Part shown: piece after piece, positions 52,776-58,282 of the stretch
How positions within the stretch are numbered: position 1 is the stretch's first letter
Layout: each line of letters begins with the position of its first letter
From: Gemmatimonadaceae bacterium
GTDB taxonomy: Bacteria > Gemmatimonadota > Gemmatimonadetes > Gemmatimonadales > Gemmatimonadaceae
Assembly (NCBI GenBank): GCA_017881585.1
Contig: JADGQS010000004.1
Span: 1 to 58,282 of the forward strand
Length of the DNA stretch: 58,282 bases
Direction: 5' to 3'
Notes under the pieces: generated by a model
Seen by the model: the letters and a program-made list of their open reading frames with translations, nothing else
Told to the model about the DNA's origin: nothing
The model's database searches: none
Position numbers and translations under genes: made by a program

Positions 52776-53849
52776 TTACCGCGGTTCGCGTTCGATGCCC
52801 GGAGCCGTGAACGCACTCGCATCCGCGGTGGCGCCCATCACCGCGGGATCGAGTTGCATGATGCGCGACTCCTCGCGGAGTGCGCGAAGGACGGTGTTTC
52901 CGGCCGCGAGTGCGCCGAGCACGATGTACAGATAGAAGGTGTAGAACCGCCACCATACCAGTGCGCCGCCGAGCACCGACGGCGTCATCACGCCGCTGAA
53001 CGCGAACTTGAAGCCGAACTCCACCGCGCCGCCGCCACCGGGTGCCGGCGCCACCGCGCCGCCATAGAGAAACACCAACGGCCAGAGCACGAGCTTCGCG
53101 AGAGGCAGCGACGGGTTCATCGCGAGCGCGATGATCGGGAGCACAGCGAGGCGAAGCGACACGTGCAGCATCGAGGCGAAGAATGCGCCGGCCATCGGGG
53201 CAATGCGCGCGTGTTTCAGCGCCGCGATGCCCGACCGCAGCGATCGCAGCGCGCGCTGGATCACGCGCCACCGTCCCGCGTGCAGCCCGATCGACCGCGC
53301 CCAGCCCGGCGGCGGGCCGTGCGCGTTCCGGTGCGCCAGGAAGTAGCCGAACGCCCCGATCGACAGGACGATCGCGGCGTATCCGCCGATCATCGCCGTC
53401 ATCAGCGACACCACCTGGCCCGAGCCGTTGAACGCCACGGCGAGAATCGCGCACAGGAGACACAGCGATGTCATCTCGAGAAAGAGTTCGGTGAAGAGTA
53501 TCAGCAGCGTGCTGGCCGGCGGCACGCCGGCTTCCGCGAGCACGAGAAAACGCGCCGGTTCCGCTCCCGTTCGCGACGGCGTGATGGACGCGCCGAAGTC
53601 ACCGCCCAGGCATACGCGCAGCGCGGTGTTGAAGCGCAGCGGAATCCGCAACGCCGCGCAACTCCAGTGGATCTTGATCGTTCGCGTCAGGATCTCGGCG
53701 AAGACCGCGGCCAGCGCGAGCGCATGCGCGGCGAGCGGAATGGCCGGCGGCGCACCCGACTTGGCCCATCCGGACCAGAGGATGTACCCGGAAATCCCGA
53801 GAGTCGCGGCGAACGATACCGCCACGAGCAGCCATCGACGTGCGCTCAC
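52776..53849 (-). CDS. UPF0104/LPG synthase TM-like integral membrane protein
   Basis: 357 residues from a GTG overlapping the upstream stop (GTGA). About seven to eight transmembrane segments. LCLLCAILAVAFNGSG and the Gly-rich VAPAPGGGGAVEFGFKFAF (the PxPGGxGxxE signature) identify the UPF0104 (AglD/MprF flippase-like) family, related to the membrane half of lysylphosphatidylglycerol synthase. No aminoacyl-transfer domain is attached. Probably a lipid or glycolipid flippase, coupled to the phosphoesterase gene. Confidence 0.85.
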   Translation of the reverse strand: MSARRWLLVAVSFAATLGISGYILWSGWAKSGAPPAIPLAAHALALAAVFAEILTRTIKIHWSCAALRIPLRFNTALRVCLGGDFGASITPSRTGAEPARFLVLAEAGVPPASTLLILFTELFLEMTSLCLLCAILAVAFNGSGQVVSLMTAMIGGYAAIVLSIGAFGYFLAHRNAHGPPPGWARSIGLHAGRWRVIQRALRSLRSGIAALKHARIAPMAGAFFASMLHVSLRLAVLPIIALAMNPSLPLAKLVLWPLVFLYGGAVAPAPGGGGAVEFGFKFAFSGVMTPSVLGGALVWWRFYTFYLYIVLGALAAGNTVLRALREESRIMQLDPAVMGATADASAFTAPGIEREPR

Positions 53850-56329
53850 CGCGCGCGGGAGTACTCGAGTGACGACATCCGCCGCGCGCCGGGATACGGC
53901 CGCGCGTCGCCCTTGATCATCCTCCACAGGATGCGGTTGAACAGCGCCTCGTCCGCCAGGTCCTCGAAGCGCAGGTCGAGCTCCGCGGATTCGCGGGCGT
54001 CGCGCGTGCCGGATGGATTGAGCTCGGCGAGGTTCACCGACGGTGTCAGCGCTGCATACGGCCGAACGTCCGGCGCGCCGACGAAGATATCCGTCACCGG
54101 ACGGCCGAAGTGATCGAACTGCGAGAGCGATCCGAGCCCGAGGACTCGTTCGATCGTGGCAATCACGTCCGTCGTGTTGGTGAACCGGTGATACACGCCC
54201 GGACGGTTCCATGCCGAAATCAGCAGCAGCAGCGACCGGTGCGAATCCACATGATCCGATCCATTCTGCGCATCGTCCTCCACGACCACCACAAGCGTGC
54301 TTTTCCAGAACGGCGATTTCGAAAGACCCTCGACGATCCGGCCGAGCGCCAGATCGTTGTCCGCCACGTGTGCGCGGGGCGACGGCGCACCGGCTTTTCC
54401 ACCCGACGTGTGATCGTTCGGAAGCCGGATGATCTGCAGCTTCGGCATCTCCGCGCGCGCCGTGAACGAGGCGAGATCGGCGAGCCAGATGTCCGCCCGC
54501 TTCTGGTCGCGAATGTCCAGGTTGAACGGCGGGAAATCGGGGTTCGTATGCGACCGAAGGAACGGTTTGTTGCCGAGGTACCCGCGCGGCACCTGCCCGC
54601 GCCCGCCGCCGCCAATCACGAACTCGCCGTAGTTGCGGAACGAGAGACCCGCCCGCTGCGCGAGGTTCCACAGGTACCCGTTGGCGGGCTCCGCGACGTC
54701 GTCGTCATCAGCGGGAATGCCGTTGCGATTCTGGCCCTCCCAATCGTACGTGCGGCCGCGCGAAGGCTGCGAATAATTCGACGGCACCGTCTTCTGCGTG
54801 TAGTCGGTCGTATACGCCGCCATCGACCAGTTGTGGCCGTCGGGGCTCACCTCGGCGTTCACGAAAAACCGGTCGAACACGCCGAAGCGCTCGGCGAGCG
54901 CATGATGATTGGGCGATACCACCCGCGGGAAGAACACGAGCGACGTGTCACCGTCGGCCTGTGGCAGATCACCGAGCACCTGGTCGTATGTGCGATTCTC
55001 CTTGATGACGTAAATGATGTGCTCGAACGGCGGCAGCTTCGTGGCTGGCGCGACTTCGCCCCAGAGATTCGCGTGCGCCACGCGGGCGGAAAGCGCGGCG
55101 AGATCGGGACCGGCGGCGCGCGCGAGCGGCGAAGTGACGAGCGTCCCCGACGTCTGCCCGAGCGTGTACTGCCGCACGTCGAATCCCGGGTCGGCGCGCG
55201 CGCGGCCAGGGCGCTGGCCCTCCCGGTTCGGTCCGGTGCCTCGTCCCTTTCCGGTGAGGGCGAGCAGTGTGTCCCCGCGTGCGATCACCGCCGTGGGATA
55301 CCATTGCGTCGGCACGCGGCCTGCGATGTGGTCTTCGCCCGTCGCCGTCGCGATGCCTGAGGTGACTGGAGCGAGGTCGATCAGCGCGATCGCGTTGTTG
55401 TCGGACTCCGCGACCAGCAGGCGGGTGCCGTCACTCGAGAGTGCGAGCGCACTCGGGGTGCTTCCCTCGCCGGGGCCGTCGGGTGGAGAATCGAAGATCT
55501 CCGTGAGCACGCGGCGCTGCTTCGTGTCCACGACGGCGATGCGATCGGTGCTCGCCGAGGAGACGAAGAGGCGCGAATCGTCCGCGCTGAGCAGCATGGC
55601 CGACGGATGCCTGCCCACGCGAATCCGCGCTGCGGGGGCGAGCGTGCCGGAGGCCGCGGGCATCAACACCGAGACGGTGCTGCCTCCCCACGCCGAGACG
55701 TACACCGTGCCGTCCTTCGCCACCACGACGCCATATGGCCAGCGTTCAGTGGCGAGCCGCTGTACGACGCGCGCGCTCGCGAGATCGATCACCGCGAGCG
55801 AATCGGCGAGGTTCTCGGCGACGTAGAGCAGCCGTCCGTCCGGTGACGGCGCGACGCCGCCGGGATACCGCGTGCCGTTCGGTCCGCGTTTCACCGCGAG
55901 CACGAGACTGTCCGTGAGCGCCGCGCGGTCGTCACGCCACGCATAGCGATACACCACGTCCTGGTTTCCGCCGGAGGCGTAGAGCGTGCGGCCGTCCGGC
56001 GAGAACGCCATGCCGAGGAACGCCGCTGTCTGCACGAGCGTCTGGTCGACGCGGCCGGTCGCGCGATCCACGACTTGCACGCCCTGCTCCCGATAACCGT
56101 TCAGCAGTACCAGCACCTTGCGGCCGTCCGGCGAGAGCGTCATCGCGAGCGGCATCGATCCGAGGTCCGTCGACGTGCCGACCGGATCGAGCGTGCGCCC
56201 CGTGGGAAGTCGCCGTGGCGAATCGAGGGATGCGGTGCCGGGCGACGATCCGGGGCCGCCACGCTGGCACGCCGAGATCAGCGCGATCGACGCGACAGCG
56301 GCTGCGAACGAACGGGACGAGACGTACAC
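53846..56329 (-). CDS. Beta-propeller plus phosphoesterase-family lipoprotein
   Basis: 827 residues from the GTG at 56329; the frame is open to 56518 but this start gives a proper lipoprotein signal (SIALISAC). Residues about 40-390 are YVTN-type beta-propeller repeats (MTLSPDGRKVLVL, VAPSPDGRLLYVAENLADSL). The C-terminal half is an alkaline-phosphatase-fold phosphoesterase: FEHIIYVIKENRTYDQVLGD at the start, SPDGHNWSMAAYTTDY, RLPNDHTSG and VEDDAQNGSDHVDSHRS (metal ligands). This resembles phospholipase C/acid phosphatase-type enzymes. Envelope-anchored. Overlaps the UPF0104 gene. Confidence 0.87.
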   Translation of the reverse strand: MYVSSRSFAAAVASIALISACQRGGPGSSPGTASLDSPRRLPTGRTLDPVGTSTDLGSMPLAMTLSPDGRKVLVLLNGYREQGVQVVDRATGRVDQTLVQTAAFLGMAFSPDGRTLYASGGNQDVVYRYAWRDDRAALTDSLVLAVKRGPNGTRYPGGVAPSPDGRLLYVAENLADSLAVIDLASARVVQRLATERWPYGVVVAKDGTVYVSAWGGSTVSVLMPAASGTLAPAARIRVGRHPSAMLLSADDSRLFVSSASTDRIAVVDTKQRRVLTEIFDSPPDGPGEGSTPSALALSSDGTRLLVAESDNNAIALIDLAPVTSGIATATGEDHIAGRVPTQWYPTAVIARGDTLLALTGKGRGTGPNREGQRPGRARADPGFDVRQYTLGQTSGTLVTSPLARAAGPDLAALSARVAHANLWGEVAPATKLPPFEHIIYVIKENRTYDQVLGDLPQADGDTSLVFFPRVVSPNHHALAERFGVFDRFFVNAEVSPDGHNWSMAAYTTDYTQKTVPSNYSQPSRGRTYDWEGQNRNGIPADDDDVAEPANGYLWNLAQRAGLSFRNYGEFVIGGGGRGQVPRGYLGNKPFLRSHTNPDFPPFNLDIRDQKRADIWLADLASFTARAEMPKLQIIRLPNDHTSGGKAGAPSPRAHVADNDLALGRIVEGLSKSPFWKSTLVVVVEDDAQNGSDHVDSHRSLLLLISAWNRPGVYHRFTNTTDVIATIERVLGLGSLSQFDHFGRPVTDIFVGAPDVRPYAALTPSVNLAELNPSGTRDARESAELDLRFEDLADEALFNRILWRMIKGDARPYPGARRMSSLEYSRAR

Positions 56330-56532
56330 GCGAACCTCATGCGAAGAGCGGGTGTGGCGAGCGGTAGAATTCGGTCGCCTAAATGTATGGTCGCGCTCGA
56401 CGCACAACGACCGTGCGGGCTGCACTTGCGCCGGCCGCAGCGCCGGCGCATCGTCGCTGCGGTGTGGCTGCTGTGTGGTTGCTCGTCGCAGGCTCGCCCC
56501 GGCCGGAGGGTCGAACAATCGCCGTCGTCAGA

Positions 56533-57048
56533 GTGCGTGATGCAGTCGCATCCGATCACGCGGCGGTGCTGCTGCTGAACAACGCCGCCGCACCGCACGT
56601 CAACGAGCTCTCGGAGGGCGCATTCGCCTGGATCGTTTCGCACGCCGACTACTTTCGCGTGGCGGAAGACGATTCGGGAGTTGTCGGTTTCGTCATCGCG
56701 CTGAAGGCGGGGCTCGAGTACTGGAGCCTGAACTATCGATGGTTCATGGAGCGCGGCGGCGACTTCCTGTACCTCGACCGGATCGTCGTCGCCGAGAGCG
56801 CGCGCGGCACGGGAGTCGGACGGGCGCTGTACGACGACATCGACCGATTCGCGAGCGGGACGTGGCCGCGCATCACGCTCGAGGTGAACCTGCTGCCGCC
56901 GAATCCCGGATCGCTCGCGTTTCACGAACGCCTGGGATTCAGCAGGGTCGGAGTTCGCGAGGAGGAGGGCGGAGCGAAGGCCGTCGTCCTGATGGAGCGC
57001 GCTACCGCTTCTTCTTCGTCACAGGATACAGGTGATCCTGCGTCATGA
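56533..57048 (+). CDS. GNAT-family N-acetyltransferase
   Basis: 171 residues from the GTG at 56533 (VRDAVASDHAAVLLLNNAAA). The frame reaches back to an ATG at 56383, with TAGAAT at 56365-56370, but the extra 50 residues are low-complexity and not GNAT-like. Acetyl-CoA motif: LDRIVVAESARGTGVGRALYDD (R/Q-x-x-G-x-G/A), then NPGSLAFHERLGFSRVG near the C-terminus. The acceptor is unknown. It converges with and overlaps the lipoprotein gene by 47 nt. Confidence 0.8.
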   Translation: MRDAVASDHAAVLLLNNAAAPHVNELSEGAFAWIVSHADYFRVAEDDSGVVGFVIALKAGLEYWSLNYRWFMERGGDFLYLDRIVVAESARGTGVGRALYDDIDRFASGTWPRITLEVNLLPPNPGSLAFHERLGFSRVGVREEEGGAKAVVLMERATASSSSQDTGDPAS

Positions 57049-57580
57049 CCCATTCCATCGGCGGGGGATGGATCCGCCATACGGATGCGTACGCCCCATG
57101 TTCGACGGTGGAGTCTGCGCGGTCCCTCTTTCTTACGACGGTGTAGGTGCCCGAGTCGGCGACGGTCGAGTCGACGATCTTCAGCTTCGCGGACTGACGG
57201 CTGAACTCCTTCACCGATCCGTCCATGCCGAAGCTCTGGTATTCCTTCAGGATCGCCGCCTGGCCGGTGAACTTGCCGTTGGGCGTGGTGAGCTCCGCGG
57301 CCGGCGCGTACGCCGCGGCCAGCAGTTTCGGGTCGATCAAGGAGAGCCCCGCGCCGAGCAGCGCGTAGTTGCGGCTCAGCATGCTCCGGGCCGCGTCCGT
57401 CGATACGACGGGTTCGACTTCCTTCCTGGCCGTGTCGCTCGCAAGGATCGGCGGCGGAACCCTCACGACCGCTGGTGTGTTCGGATCGGCAGCCTTCGCG
57501 CGCGCGTCGGGTTTGCCGCATGCGGTGATGGCGAGACACAGGATGGGAAGAGCCATCCCGCGCCAATGGGCGGATCGCAT
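57002..57580 (-). CDS. Small lipoprotein with SnoaL/DUF4440-like domain
   Basis: 192 residues from the ATG at 57580. The lipobox is LAITAC. Residues about 65-185 have the SnoaL-like cone fold pattern: MLSRNYALLGAGLSLIDPKL, LTTPNGKFTGQAAILKEY and VEHGAYASVWRIHPPPMEWV. Such domains are often non-enzymatic ligand-binding folds. A TATTTT -10-like element lies about 50 nt upstream (minus strand, near 57630), and the fabI stop is 80 nt upstream. Confidence 0.75.
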   Translation of the reverse strand: MRSAHWRGMALPILCLAITACGKPDARAKAADPNTPAVVRVPPPILASDTARKEVEPVVSTDAARSMLSRNYALLGAGLSLIDPKLLAAAYAPAAELTTPNGKFTGQAAILKEYQSFGMDGSVKEFSRQSAKLKIVDSTVADSGTYTVVRKRDRADSTVEHGAYASVWRIHPPPMEWVMTQDHLYPVTKKKR

Positions 57581-57660
57581 AGTGACTCGTCTTCGCTGGA
57601 GTGACTGAACGGGGTGAGCAACCAAGAAAAATAGCGCGACGATCCACTGTGATGCAGTCC

Positions 57661-58282
57661 CTAAATCGTTCCCGGCGCTCCGCGGTCCACCGCCATCCCC
57701 ATGATGTGGTACCCCTTGTCCACGTAGATCGTGGTTCCCGTGATGCCGCTCGCGAGGGACGACGAGAGGAACGCGGCAGCGGTGCCGACTTCGGCGGCCG
57801 TCAGCGCCTCGGGAAGCGGCGAGTTCGTGGCGCAATACTCGACCATCGCGTTGATGATGCCGATCGCGCTTGCGGCGCGCGACGCGTACGGACCGGCGCT
57901 GATCGTGTTCACGCGCAACCCGTGCCGACGGCCGGCCTCGTACGCCAGCATCCGCGTATCGCTCTCGAGCGCGGCCTTGGCCGACGACATTCCACCGCCG
58001 TAACCGGGAACCACGCGCTCGCCCGCCATGTACGACAGCGACAGGAACGACCCCTTCGGACGCATCAGCGGCGCGAGCCGGTGCACCATGCTCACGAGGG
58101 AATAGGAGCTGACGCTCAGGGCGGCGAGGTACCCGGCGCGGCTCGTCTCCATCAGCGGCTTCTTCACCTCGGGTCCGTTCGCGAGCGAGTGGATCACGAT
58201 GTCCAGCGAGGGCGCGCCGAAGTCGGCCGTGAGCCGCTGGACCATGCCGTCGATCGAGAAGTCGCCGAGGCCCTTGTAGCGC
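57661..58282 (-). CDS. fabI: Enoyl-ACP reductase FabI (3' part)
   Basis: The C-terminal 206 residues; the start lies beyond the right edge. SDR fold: [20 protein letters not shown] (FabI variant of the NNAG-like strand), [20 protein letters not shown], then the catalytic YxxxMxxAK (YGGGMSSAK), [19 protein letters not shown], and a C-terminal [14 protein letters not shown]. It reduces trans-2-enoyl-ACP in the last step of each fatty-acid elongation cycle. This is the FabI type, not FabK or FabL. Confidence 0.93.
   Translation of the reverse strand, partial: RYKGLGDFSIDGMVQRLTADFGAPSLDIVIHSLANGPEVKKPLMETSRAGYLAALSVSSYSLVSMVHRLAPLMRPKGSFLSLSYMAGERVVPGYGGGMSSAKAALESDTRMLAYEAGRRHGLRVNTISAGPYASRAASAIGIINAMVEYCATNSPLPEALTAAEVGTAAAFLSSSLASGITGTTIYVDKGYHIMGMAVDRGAPGTI

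Noticed and set aside
56387-56578. A 63-residue plus-strand frame starting at an ATG near the GNAT gene, with a lipobox-like LLCGCSS stretch
   Set aside because: It overlaps the GNAT frame, ends in a run of Cys codons and has no domain; the lipobox resemblance in GC-rich, Cys/Ser-rich sequence is easily random.

Overview
The window is 58 kb of dense, high-GC bacterial chromosome with no mobile elements, prophage or CRISPR. The gene set points to a Gram-negative-type member of the Gemmatimonadota. It includes a GWxTD-domain lipoprotein, a DUF5117/5118-type zinc metalloprotease, a carboxypeptidase-regulatory/plug protein, paired M16 peptidases, a preQ0 reductase and many small lipoproteins. This assignment rests on gene-family recognition; no database search was run. 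Many genes have a TAnnnT hexamer ending 5-8 nt before the start codon and no Shine-Dalgarno, which suggests frequent leaderless transcription.

Layout. 1-5.7 kb: 5' end of polA, a cold-shock protein, a dolichol/phytol-kinase-like membrane protein, a GWxTD lipoprotein, a Ser/Thr kinase, a histidine kinase and pyrE. 5.7-14.7 kb: an AraC-type regulator, RNase P RNA, then the classical origin neighbourhood. dnaA and dnaN lie on the minus strand, divergent from rpmH-rnpA-yidD-yidC-mnmE, with DnaA-box-like sites between dnaA and rpmH. 14.7-22 kb: a DUF2268-like metalloprotease, upp, a beta-CASP RNase, a YdcF protein, a cytoplasmic M16 pair and a NUDIX hydrolase. 22-32.4 kb: ECF sigma factor, small zinc-finger protein, holA, SPOR protein, mutS and a cystathionine beta-synthase. 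These are followed by a tightly overlapped run: ddl, a QueE homologue without iron-sulfur cysteines, a rhomboid homologue without its catalytic serine, and queF. 32.4-36.4 kb: pheA, an exported M16 pair and tRNA-Phe. 36.5-46.2 kb: an EAL protein, the DUF5117 protease, a YecD-like hydrolase, a carboxypeptidase-regulatory/plug protein, an ATP-grasp ligase overlapping a zinc peptidase, and a divergent MFS transporter. 46.2-58.3 kb: transketolase, a HEAT-like/HD-GYP/GGDEF operon, a UPF0104 membrane protein overlapping a beta-propeller phosphoesterase, a GNAT enzyme, a small lipoprotein and the 3' part of fabI.

The genes cover core replication and repair (polA, dnaA, dnaN, holA, mutS), RNase P (both subunits), membrane protein insertion (yidC, yidD), tRNA modification (mnmE, queF), nucleotide salvage and synthesis (pyrE, upp), and c-di-GMP signalling. 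The most unusual locus is 29.3-32.4 kb. There two proteins that look catalytically dead (pseudo-QueE and pseudo-rhomboid) sit in one translationally coupled unit with queF. Two others merit attention: rnpA has no canonical start codon, and the HEAT-like and HD-GYP proteins of one operon appear to share an N-terminal domain.
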